This document shows positions 9,333 to 17,757 of a DNA stretch of 64,000 nucleotides, in pieces. Source of the stretch: Mycobacterium kansasii ATCC 12478 (lineage in GTDB: Bacteria; Actinomycetota; Actinomycetes; Mycobacteriales; Mycobacteriaceae); the NCBI RefSeq assembly GCF_000157895.3, contig NC_022663.1, forward strand, positions 62,001 through 126,000, written 5' to 3'. Numbering within the stretch: position 1 is the first letter of the stretch; each line of letters begins with the position of its first letter. The notes below the pieces were generated by a model that was not told where the DNA came from, did no database searches, and saw only the letters and a program-made list of their open reading frames with translations. The position numbers and the translations under genes are program-made.

Positions 9333-9351
9333 TCGAGAGCACCGCTCTCGA
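9333..9351. promoter_or_regulatory. Inverted repeat, candidate TetR operator
   Basis: There is a perfect 8-bp inverted repeat, TCGAGAGC-ACC-GCTCTCGA, in the divergent promoter region between the F420-type reductase (start 9294) and the TetR gene (start 9422). Position, symmetry and 19-bp length fit a TetR dimer site controlling both genes. Confidence 0.6.
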
Positions 9352-9421
9352 CACTGGCTACGGTGCCAGAAGCCTGAAGCAAAAGCAAGAGCGGTGATCT
9401 CGGTTATGTCAGAATTGCGGT

Positions 9422-10108
9422 GTGGGCAAACGTCAGGAGGCCAGGGAGCACATCGAGGCCAAGATCGTCGAGCTCGGCCGCCGCCATCTGGTGGATCACG
9501 GCGCAGCCGGGCTATCGCTACGTGCGATTGCCCGCGACCTGGGCATGGTTTCCTCCGCGGTATATCGGTACGTATCCAGCCGAGACGAGCTTCTGACGTT
9601 GCTGCTCGTCGACGCATACTCCGATCTGGCCGACACCGTGGACCGCGCTCGCGCGGAGGCCGGCCTCGACTCATGGAGCGAGGACGTCATCGCCATCGCC
9701 CATGCCGTCCGCCGCTGGGCCGTCGCGCACCCGGCGCAGTGGGCGCTGCTCTACGGCAGCCCCGTCCCCGGGTATCACGCGCCACCAGAACGCACCGTCG
9801 GCGTCGGTACCCGCGTGGTCCGAGCGTTCTTCGACGCAATTGCGCCGGCGATTGCCACCGGAGACATCATTTTAACGAATAACGTTGCCTCCCAACCGAT
9901 GTCATCGGATTTCGAGCGGCTTCGGCGGGAGTTCGACTTTCCCGGCGATGACCGTGTGGTCGCCAAGTGCTTCTTGCTGTGGGCTGCTGTGGTGGGTGCG
10001 ATCAGCCTGGAGGTGTTCGGCCAGTACGGCGCCGACACCCTGACCGAGCCCGGTCAGGTCTTCGACAGTCAGATACGGCTACTGGTCGACGTCTTGGCTC
10101 AGCATTGA
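9422..10108 (+). CDS. TetR-family transcriptional regulator (Rv1816-like)
   Basis: This 228-residue regulator has an N-terminal TetR helix-turn-helix (GLSLRAIARDLGMVSSAVYRYVSSRDEL, about residues 30-57) and an all-helical C-terminal ligand domain of the TetR_C_33-like type (WAVAHPAQWALLYGSPVPGY). The start is GTG 9422 with no strong ribosome site, which suggests a short or leaderless transcript. It faces the reductase gene across 127 bases containing a near-ideal operator at 9333-9351. The M. tuberculosis homologue Rv1816 has the same layout of domains. Its ligand is not known from sequence. Confidence 0.88.
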   Translation: MGKRQEAREHIEAKIVELGRRHLVDHGAAGLSLRAIARDLGMVSSAVYRYVSSRDELLTLLLVDAYSDLADTVDRARAEAGLDSWSEDVIAIAHAVRRWAVAHPAQWALLYGSPVPGYHAPPERTVGVGTRVVRAFFDAIAPAIATGDIILTNNVASQPMSSDFERLRREFDFPGDDRVVAKCFLLWAAVVGAISLEVFGQYGADTLTEPGQVFDSQIRLLVDVLAQH

Positions 10109-10130
10109 GGAAGCGGTAGTCACCAAGAAT

Positions 10131-10144
10131 TAGAACATGTTCAT
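10131..10144. promoter_or_regulatory. KstR-like box upstream of VOC/flavoprotein pair
   Basis: The sequence TAGAACATGTTCAT matches the KstR half-sites (TnnAACnnGTTnnA) except for the last base. It contains the 10-bp palindrome GAACATGTTC. It lies 89 bases before the VOC gene start, so it could place the pair under the cholesterol-catabolism repressor or a related TetR protein. Confidence 0.45.
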
Positions 10145-10233
10145 CCGCCTCATTCAGGCCGGCTGCCGGCGATGACGGCAAAGTGCCCGCGGGCCCTTTC
10201 TGGTGCCACCAGGCTGAGCTATTCTGCGAGACG

Positions 10234-10734
10234 ATGAACTTCGCCGTTTCGTCACCGACGCAGATCGCATGGGTGACCACGGACCTGGATGCCACGGAAA
10301 CAGCGCTCACCGGCCTATTGGGTGTCCGGAAGTGGGTGCGGATAGCCGGCGTGCACTTTGCTCCCGATACTTGCAGCTACTACGGCAAACCCGCCGACTT
10401 CGTCGCGAGCATCTCACTGAGCTACTTGGGTGACATGCAGTTAGAACTCATCTCCCCGGCCCGCGGGGAGAATATCTATAGTGACTTTCTACGTGACTCT
10501 GGTCCCGGTCTCCACCACATCTGCATGGAGGTCGAGAGCCCGGAACGGCTCGAGGCTGCACTGGTTGAGGCGGCCGCGAACGGCGCCTCTGTGGTCCAGC
10601 GCGGCGTGATGCCCGGCGGGATTCAGTTTGCCTACGTGGCGGCACCGCAGGCAGGGGTGCCGTTTGTGGAGATCGCGTATTTCTCGCCGGAGATCAGGGC
10701 GTTCTACGACTACATCAAAGGGGAGCAACGGTGA
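10234..10734 (+). CDS. Glyoxalase/VOC-superfamily protein
   Basis: This 166-residue protein has two beta-alpha-beta-beta-beta modules of the vicinal oxygen chelate fold. The first is ISPTQIAWVTTDLDA-like at the start and the second begins at GPGLHHICMEV, with a metal-ligand-type His (LHH) and Glu residues (QLELISP, VEIAY). ATG 10234 gives a protein starting directly at the fold. Its stop overlaps the GTG of the next gene by four bases (GTGA), so the two are translationally coupled. Its partner is a 3-ketosteroid-dehydrogenase-like flavoprotein. A role in ring isomerisation, hydration or dioxygenation in the same pathway is plausible but unproven. It is an addition relative to the M. tuberculosis Rv1816-Rv1817 junction. 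Confidence 0.84.
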   Translation: MNFAVSSPTQIAWVTTDLDATETALTGLLGVRKWVRIAGVHFAPDTCSYYGKPADFVASISLSYLGDMQLELISPARGENIYSDFLRDSGPGLHHICMEVESPERLEAALVEAAANGASVVQRGVMPGGIQFAYVAAPQAGVPFVEIAYFSPEIRAFYDYIKGEQR

Positions 10735-12203
10735 GCACCGACCTACCGGCGATTGTCAGTGCGGACTCGGTGGCGTCATGGTCGGACGACGTCGATGTGG
10801 TGGTGATCGGCTTCGGCATCGCCGGCGGCTGTGCGGCGGTGACGGCCGCTGCGGCGGGCGCGCGGGTGCTGGTGCTCGAGCGGGCCGCCGCGGCGGGCGG
10901 CACCACGTCGCTTGCCGGAGGGCATTTCTACCTGGGCGGCGGGACCGCGGTCCAGCAGGCGACCGGTCATCCGGATTCGCCGGACGAGATGTACAAGTAC
11001 CTGGTTGCGGTGTCGCGGCAGCCAGATCACGCCAAGATCCGGGCTTACTGCGACGGCAGTGTGGAGCATTTCAACTGGCTTGAAGACCTGGGCTTTCAGT
11101 TCGAGCGCAGCTACTTTCCAGGCAAGGCGGTGATCCAGCCCAACACCGAAGGGCTGATGTTCACCGGCAACGAGAAGGTCTGGCCCTTCTTCGAGAAGGC
11201 GGTGCCGGCGCCGCGTGGCCACAAGGTGCCCGTGCCCGGCGACACCGGCGGCGCCAGCATGGTGATCGATCTGCTACTCAAGCGAGCGGCGAGTTTAGGC
11301 GTGCAAATCCGTTACGAGACCGGGGCCACGGAGCTCATCGTGGACGGCTTGGGGGCAGTGACCGGAGTGATGTGGAAGCGATTCTCCGAAACGGGGGCGA
11401 TCAAAGCCAAATCGGTGATCATCGCCGCCGGGGGATTCGTGATGAATCCGGACATGGTGGCCAAGTACACCCCGAAACTGGCCGAGAAACCGTTCGTGCT
11501 GGGCAACACCTATGACGACGGCCTGGGCATCCGGATGGGCATTTCGGCCGGCGGTGCCACCGAGCACATGGATCAGATTTTCATCACGGCTCCGCCGTAC
11601 CCGCCGTCCATCCTGCTCACCGGAGTGATCGTCAACAAGCTCGGGCAGCGGTTCGTCGCCGAGGATTCCTACCACTCGCGGACTGCGGGTTTCATCATGG
11701 ACCAGCCGGGCAGCGCGGCGTATCTGATCGTCGACGAGGCGCACCTGGAACGTCCCACGATGCCGCTGGTCCCATTGATCGACGGCTGGGAAACGGTTGC
11801 CGAGATGGAAGCTGCGCTGGGCATTCCGCCAGGCAACCTGACGGCGACCCTGGACCGCTACAACACCTATGCCGCGCGCGGCGAAGATCCCGACTTTCAC
11901 AAGCAGCCGGAATTCCTTGCGCCACAAGACAAAGGGCCGTGGGGAGCGTTCGACATGTCACTGGGTAAGGCGATGTATGCCGGCTTTACCCTCGGTGGTC
12001 TGGCCACGTCGGTGGACGGCGAGGTGCTGCGCGACGACGGCTCGGTGATACCCGGGCTGTATGCGGCCGGAGCGTGTGCATCCAACATCGCCCAGGATGG
12101 CAAGGGCTATGCCAGTGGCACGCAGCTGGGCGAGGGCTCGTTTTTCGGCCGCCGCGCCGGAGCGCACGCGGCGCGGCGGGCTGGGGGCGTGCAGGCGCGT
12201 TGA
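10731..12203 (+). CDS. FAD-dependent oxidoreductase, 3-ketosteroid dehydrogenase/fumarate reductase type
   Basis: This 490-residue flavoprotein has an N-terminal Rossmann FAD site (GFGIAGGCAAVTAAAAGA), then the ERAAAAGGTTSLAGG loop typical of KstD and fumarate-reductase flavoproteins. The C-terminal FAD closure is AAGACASNIAQDGKGYASGTQLGEGSFFGRRA. The GKGYASG element resembles the Tyr/Gly pair used by delta-1 dehydrogenases. It corresponds to Rv1817. The last 16 or so residues are encoded inside the first unit of a 56-bp tandem repeat (12155 on), so the extreme C-terminus is repeat-derived and the stop codon comes from the repeat. Coupled to the VOC gene by a GTGA overlap. A steroid-like substrate is inferred. 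Confidence 0.87.
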   Translation: MSTDLPAIVSADSVASWSDDVDVVVIGFGIAGGCAAVTAAAAGARVLVLERAAAAGGTTSLAGGHFYLGGGTAVQQATGHPDSPDEMYKYLVAVSRQPDHAKIRAYCDGSVEHFNWLEDLGFQFERSYFPGKAVIQPNTEGLMFTGNEKVWPFFEKAVPAPRGHKVPVPGDTGGASMVIDLLLKRAASLGVQIRYETGATELIVDGLGAVTGVMWKRFSETGAIKAKSVIIAAGGFVMNPDMVAKYTPKLAEKPFVLGNTYDDGLGIRMGISAGGATEHMDQIFITAPPYPPSILLTGVIVNKLGQRFVAEDSYHSRTAGFIMDQPGSAAYLIVDEAHLERPTMPLVPLIDGWETVAEMEAALGIPPGNLTATLDRYNTYAARGEDPDFHKQPEFLAPQDKGPWGAFDMSLGKAMYAGFTLGGLATSVDGEVLRDDGSVIPGLYAAGACASNIAQDGKGYASGTQLGEGSFFGRRAGAHAARRAGGVQAR

Positions 12204-12341
12204 GTGTGGGCGCCGGAGCGCACGCGGCGCGGCGGGCTGGGGGCGTACAGGCGCGTTGAGTGTGGGCGCCGGAGCGCACGCGGCGCGGCGGGCCGGGGGC
12301 GTGCAGGCGCGTTGAGTGTGGGCGCCGGAGCGCGCGCGGCC
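12155..12341. repeat. 56-bp tandem repeat (VNTR-like), 3.3 copies
   Basis: Nearly identical 56-bp units begin at 12155, 12211 and 12267. A diverged partial fourth starts at 12323. Units differ by only one or two bases (for example GTGCAGG versus GTACAGG). The array starts inside the flavoprotein gene, supplies its TGA, and ends three bases before the PE_PGRS stop codon. Each unit carries TTGAGTG, so extra copies add no coding sequence after the first stop. Confidence 0.92.
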
Positions 12342-12343
12342 GA

Positions 12344-13402
<1,059 letters not shown>

Positions 13403-14002
13403 GTGACGCCTCTAAGCCCGCAATGACTGCACCAAGCGAACCGTGAGCCTGCGAAGTCGATACCGCGTGGCCGCTGTCGTGCTGCCATGGCGTCCCGCTG
13501 ACGCGATTCTTCCGCACCCGTTGGATGCCGACGGCATCCCGATTCCGAAAACGGGTCCGCTAAGGCCGTGCCCACCGATGGTGACCACCCTCGCCTTGGC
13601 AGCATTACATCCGGGCTCATCGAGGTAACTTCCTCCCGGCACACTGGGTGCCTCTGCAACGGTCGCGGCGGCAAGTGTCATGGCCACCCGCCGATTACTC
13701 GTGATTTGCCGCGACACTACGGGGCCGGCGGGCCGCACGTCATGACCGAAACGAGGCATTTTCCTGCCGCCCGGGATAGTCAGACCTGACTATCGGGATG
13801 GGCGGTCGGTGCACCGCAGTTGCAGCATGGGCACGGCGCATTAGCGCTGCCACCCGGAACCGAAGATGTCTGGCGCCGTTAACTCGAGCCGGAACGACGC
13901 ATCTAGTCGAGCCGGCAGGGAATCCGGCTGGGCGACAAGCAGCACCCAAGCGGTCCAGTCGCCATGTGGGTGGTAACCGAATCTAGCGGAGCCTGGACGG
14001 GC
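13403..14002. other. Gene-free region upstream of PE_PGRS33
   Basis: Six hundred bases between the PE_PGRS start and the bacA stop contain no convincing coding frame. They hold the PE_PGRS promoter region and a 20-bp near-perfect palindrome at 13775-13794. I saw no RNA gene. Confidence 0.6.
13775..13794. promoter_or_regulatory. 20-bp inverted repeat, possible operator
   Basis: GATAGTCAG-AC-CTGACTATC has 9-bp arms with a 2-bp centre and sits about 370 bases upstream of the PE_PGRS start. It is not followed by a T tract, so it looks more like a protein site than a terminator. Confidence 0.4.
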
Positions 14003-15922
14003 CTAGACCCGCACCGGCTCCTTCGTCACCGGGCTCAGCCGCCATGGCCCGCCGCCCAGTAATTCAAGCTGTTGGTCGTGGAGCCGTTCAAGCGCGGGGC
14101 GGTGGCTGACGCTGACGATGATGCAATCCGGCAGCTCGCGGCGCAGCAGTTCATAGAGCGCGAATTCCAGTCCCGCGTCGAGCGCCGACGTGCTCTCGTC
14201 GAGGAATACGGCTTTGGGTTTGGTGAGCAGGATGCGGGCGAAGGCAACGCGCTGCTGCTCGCCGGGGGACAGCACCTTGGCCCAGTCGCGTTCCTCTTCG
14301 AGCCGGTCGCATAGCGGCGCGAGGGCCACCTTGGTGAGGGTGTCGCGCACGATGTCGTCGGGGATGACGAATGGGGGATTCGGGTAGCACACCACGTCCC
14401 GCAGAGTGCCCAGCGGCACATACGGCAACTGGGACAAGAACATCGTTTCGTTGTCACCGTCCGGACGGCGCAGTGTCCCCGAGGCGTACGGCCATAGTTC
14501 GGCCAGGCTGCGCAGCAAAGAGGTCTTGCCGGACCCGGAACGGCCGGTGATCACCAGCGAATCGCCGCGGTCCAGACGCACGTCGAGCGGGTCGATCAGC
14601 CGGTCTCCGGCGGGGGTGCGAACTTCGATCTCGTTGAGCTCAACGGACTCGTCGTCACTTGGCCGGGTCAGCACCGCAGGCAGCGCGCGACCCTTCTCGT
14701 TGGCGTCAACCAGGCCGTACAACCGGATGATCGCCGCGCGGAACGAGGCGAACGCGTCGTAGTTGTTGCGGAAGAACGACAACGAGTCGTGAATATTGCC
14801 GAACGCGATGGCCGTCTGACTCACGTCGCCGAATTCAATTTGCCCGGCGAACAATCGAGGTGCCTGGATCACCCACGGCAACGGAACAATCGTCTGACTC
14901 ACCGACAGGTTCCATCCGTTGAAAGCGATGCTGCGGCGAACGTATCGGCGGTAGTTGTCGATCACCGGCCTGAACCGCTGCTGCAATTGCGCGCCCTCGA
15001 CTCGCTCACCGCGGTAGAAGCCCACGGCTTCGGCGGCGTCTCGCAAGCGCACCAGCGCGTACCGGAAAGCGGCATTGAGCTTTTCGTTTCGGAAACTGAG
15101 CCAGATCAGTGGACGCCCGATGACGAAGGAGATGACCGTGGCAACGAGCACATAACCAAGAACGGTCCAGAACATTGCCCGGGGGAAGGAGACACCCCAT
15201 ATGTTCAGGGTTCCGGAGAGGTTCCACAGGATCGCGGTGAAGGAAATCACCGAGATAATCGATTGCACGGCCCCGAAAAGCAGCGTGCTACCGGTCCCGT
15301 TGGACGGCGCGTTGGGCGTGCCACCCACTCCGGCGGTGAAGATGTCGATGTCTTGCTGGATGCGCTGGTCGGGGTTGTCGATCGTCTCGTCGATGAACAG
15401 ATCCCGGTAGTACGCTCTGCCGTCGAGCCAGTCCTTGGTGAGGTGGTCGGTCAGCCACACCCGCCAGGCGATGATGAAGCGCTGCGTCAGATAGATGTCG
15501 GCCATCACCCGGACCACGTGTATCACGGCCATGATGCTGAAAACCCCGATTGACATCCAAAACCCTTGCACGCCTGAGCGTTTCACCACCTCATCGCCGG
15601 CGGCGGCACCTTGGAAAGCCTTCTGCAAGGCGGTGTACATGTCATTGCCCTGGTAGCTGAACAGCACATTCAGGCGGACGGCCAGTACCACCGACAGCAA
15701 CAGCACACCCAGCATCAGCCACACCCAAATGCTCCTGGGTCCGACGAAGTACTCACGGGTGATCCGCCAGTACTGTCGCCCCCAGGGCGTCAGGAACCTG
15801 AGCAGAACCAGCACGGCCAGGACACAGACGGCGCTGATCGCCCAGGCTTTGCCGATCCAGTACAGCGAATCCACAAATGCCCCCGACCAGTCGATCGAGG
15901 GAGTAAACGGCTTCGGGCCCAA
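14003..15922 (-). CDS. bacA: BacA/SbmA-type ABC transporter (vitamin B12 and antimicrobial peptide uptake)
   Basis: This 639-residue exporter-fold protein carries an SbmA/BacA-like membrane domain (about 1-370) fused to an ATPase domain. Walker A is GRSGSGKTS, the signature is LSPGEQQRVAFARI and Walker B is KAVFLDESTSALD. The length is identical to Rv1819c of M. tuberculosis, which imports cobalamin and hydrophilic compounds such as bleomycin and has a large solvent cavity. The start is a TTG at 15922 with GAGGAG eight bases upstream. It acts in the plasma membrane as a homodimer. It is divergent from ilvG, with 103 bases between the two starts. Confidence 0.95.
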   Translation of the reverse strand: MGPKPFTPSIDWSGAFVDSLYWIGKAWAISAVCVLAVLVLLRFLTPWGRQYWRITREYFVGPRSIWVWLMLGVLLLSVVLAVRLNVLFSYQGNDMYTALQKAFQGAAAGDEVVKRSGVQGFWMSIGVFSIMAVIHVVRVMADIYLTQRFIIAWRVWLTDHLTKDWLDGRAYYRDLFIDETIDNPDQRIQQDIDIFTAGVGGTPNAPSNGTGSTLLFGAVQSIISVISFTAILWNLSGTLNIWGVSFPRAMFWTVLGYVLVATVISFVIGRPLIWLSFRNEKLNAAFRYALVRLRDAAEAVGFYRGERVEGAQLQQRFRPVIDNYRRYVRRSIAFNGWNLSVSQTIVPLPWVIQAPRLFAGQIEFGDVSQTAIAFGNIHDSLSFFRNNYDAFASFRAAIIRLYGLVDANEKGRALPAVLTRPSDDESVELNEIEVRTPAGDRLIDPLDVRLDRGDSLVITGRSGSGKTSLLRSLAELWPYASGTLRRPDGDNETMFLSQLPYVPLGTLRDVVCYPNPPFVIPDDIVRDTLTKVALAPLCDRLEEERDWAKVLSPGEQQRVAFARILLTKPKAVFLDESTSALDAGLEFALYELLRRELPDCIIVSVSHRPALERLHDQQLELLGGGPWRLSPVTKEPVRV

Positions 15923-16025
15923 GGTCGATGCTCCTCACGGTCGAGGTGTTCAGGCGGCTGCTGAACAGAAATCCTTCGGCGAAGGTACCGGAAGGATGCA
16001 GATAGGCTTTCGAAATATGACGGAT

Positions 16026-17669
16026 ATGAGCGCCGGCGCCGCCGCGGCCCAGACGATGCATGCGGGCCGGCTGATAGCGCGACGGCTCAAAGCCAGCGGT
16101 GTCGACACGGTTTTCACACTGTCGGGCGGACACCTGTTTTCGGTCTACGACGGCTGCCGCGAGGAAGGCATCCGGCTGATCGACACCCGTCATGAGCAAA
16201 GTGCCGCCTTCGCCGCCGAGGGCTGGTCCAAGGTGACGAGGGTGCCCGGGGTGGCCGCACTTACCGCGGGTCCGGGCGTCACCAACGGGATGAGCGCGAT
16301 GGCTGCTGCCCAACAGAACCAGTCGCCGCTCGTGGTGCTCGGCGGTCGGGCGCCGGCATTGCGATGGGGGATGGGCTCTTTGCAGGAGATCGACCATGTA
16401 CCTTTTGTCGCGCCGCTGGCCCGCTTTGCCGCCACCGCACAGTCAGCAGACGATGCGGGCCGGCTGGTCGACGACGCACTGCAGGCTGCGGTTGGAGCCC
16501 CGTCGGGGGTGGCTTTCGTCGATTTTCCGATGGACTACGTGTTCTCCATGTCCGACGATGACGGTCGTCCCGGCGCACTGACGGGCTTACCCACGGCCGC
16601 ACGCCCCGACGGTGACGTCTTGGACCGGGCCGCCGGCCTGCTCTCGGCGGCCCGACGTCCGGTCATCATGGCGGGCACCAACGTCTGGTGGGGCCATGCG
16701 GAGGCTGCGCTATTGCGGCTTGCCGAGGAACGCCGGATTCCGGTGCTGATGAATGGGATGGCCCGGGGCGCTGTGCCCGCCGACCACCCGCTGGCTTTTT
16801 CCCGGGCACGGTCGAAAGCGTTGGGGCAGGCCGATGTTGCCCTGATCGTCGGTGTGCCCATGGATTTCCGTCTGGGATTCGGCGGAGTTTTCGGGTCGCA
16901 GACCCAGCTCGTCGTCGCCGACCGCGCCGAACCGGAGCGCGGTCATCCGCGCGCCGTTGCGGCCGGCCTCTACGGGGATCTGAGCGCGATCTTATCGGCG
17001 CTGACCGGACCCGGCGGCGCCGACCATCGGGACTGGATCGACGAGCTTCGGACCGCCGAGACGGCGGAGCGTGACGCGGAAAAAGTCGAGCTTGCCGAGG
17101 AACGGATCCCGCTGCATCCGATGCGGGTATACGCCGAGTTGGCCCCGCTATTGGACCGCAATGCCATCGTGGTGATCGACGCCGGTGACTTCGGGTCCTA
17201 CGCCGGGCGGGTGATCGACAGCTATCAACCGGGTTGCTGGCTGGACAGCGGTCCCTTCGGCTGTCTGGGTTCTGGGCCCGGTTACGCCTTGGCCGCAAAA
17301 CTGGCCCGACCGGATCGTCAAGTGGTGTTGCTGCAAGGTGACGGCGCGTTCGGGTTCAGCGGCATGGAGTGGGACACCCTGGTTCGGCACAATGTGCCGG
17401 TCGTGTCGATAGTCGGCAATAACGGTATCTGGGGTTTGGAGAAGCACCCGATGGAGGCGTTGTACGGCTACTCGGTGGTGGCCGAGCTACGCCCGGGAAC
17501 CCGCTACGACGAGGTGGCGCGTGCCCTGGGTGCGCATGGTGAGCTGGTGTCGACGCCCGCCGAGCTGCGCCCGGCGCTGCAGCGGGCCTTCGCCAGTGGT
17601 CTGCCGTCGGTCGTCAACGTGCTGACCGACCCAACTGTCGCGTACCCGCGGCGGTCGAACTTGGCCTGA
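16026..17669 (+). CDS. ilvG: Acetolactate synthase-like thiamine-diphosphate enzyme
   Basis: This 547-residue ThDP enzyme has three domains: N-terminal PYR (ending around residue 180, with the catalytic-type glutamate in RHEQSAAFAAEG), a central domain, and a C-terminal PP domain. The cofactor motif GDGAFGFSGMEWDTLVRHNVPVVSIVGNN is clear. It corresponds to Rv1820 (ilvG), also 547 residues. The start at ATG 16026 was chosen by that length; ATG 16017 and ATG 15996 are in frame and no start has a strong ribosome site. It is annotated as an acetolactate synthase large subunit, but such stand-alone homologues often act as other ThDP lyases (oxalyl-CoA decarboxylase-like), so its substrate is uncertain. 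Confidence 0.88.
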   Translation: MSAGAAAAQTMHAGRLIARRLKASGVDTVFTLSGGHLFSVYDGCREEGIRLIDTRHEQSAAFAAEGWSKVTRVPGVAALTAGPGVTNGMSAMAAAQQNQSPLVVLGGRAPALRWGMGSLQEIDHVPFVAPLARFAATAQSADDAGRLVDDALQAAVGAPSGVAFVDFPMDYVFSMSDDDGRPGALTGLPTAARPDGDVLDRAAGLLSAARRPVIMAGTNVWWGHAEAALLRLAEERRIPVLMNGMARGAVPADHPLAFSRARSKALGQADVALIVGVPMDFRLGFGGVFGSQTQLVVADRAEPERGHPRAVAAGLYGDLSAILSALTGPGGADHRDWIDELRTAETAERDAEKVELAEERIPLHPMRVYAELAPLLDRNAIVVIDAGDFGSYAGRVIDSYQPGCWLDSGPFGCLGSGPGYALAAKLARPDRQVVLLQGDGAFGFSGMEWDTLVRHNVPVVSIVGNNGIWGLEKHPMEALYGYSVVAELRPGTRYDEVARALGAHGELVSTPAELRPALQRAFASGLPSVVNVLTDPTVAYPRRSNLA

Positions 17670-17757
17670 TGCGCAAAGATCCGGTCTGCCGAGGCGGCGC
17701 GCGTCGCTGGTAACCACGTCCGCCCGCGCCAGTCGACGTGTCACGTACCGTTGACGT

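Noticed and set aside
9277..9882. 201-residue plus-strand frame overlapping the TetR gene in another frame
   Set aside because: Arg/Gly/Pro-rich composition is typical of an off-frame reading of GC-rich DNA. The TetR helix-turn-helix in the other frame is clear.
12155..12341. CRISPR array
   Set aside because: The repeat units are contiguous with no spacers between them, and no cas genes are present. It is a simple tandem repeat.
15729..16025. 99 additional N-terminal residues for ilvG
   Set aside because: The upstream part of the frame is antisense to bacA, and ATG 16026 gives the family length of 547 residues.
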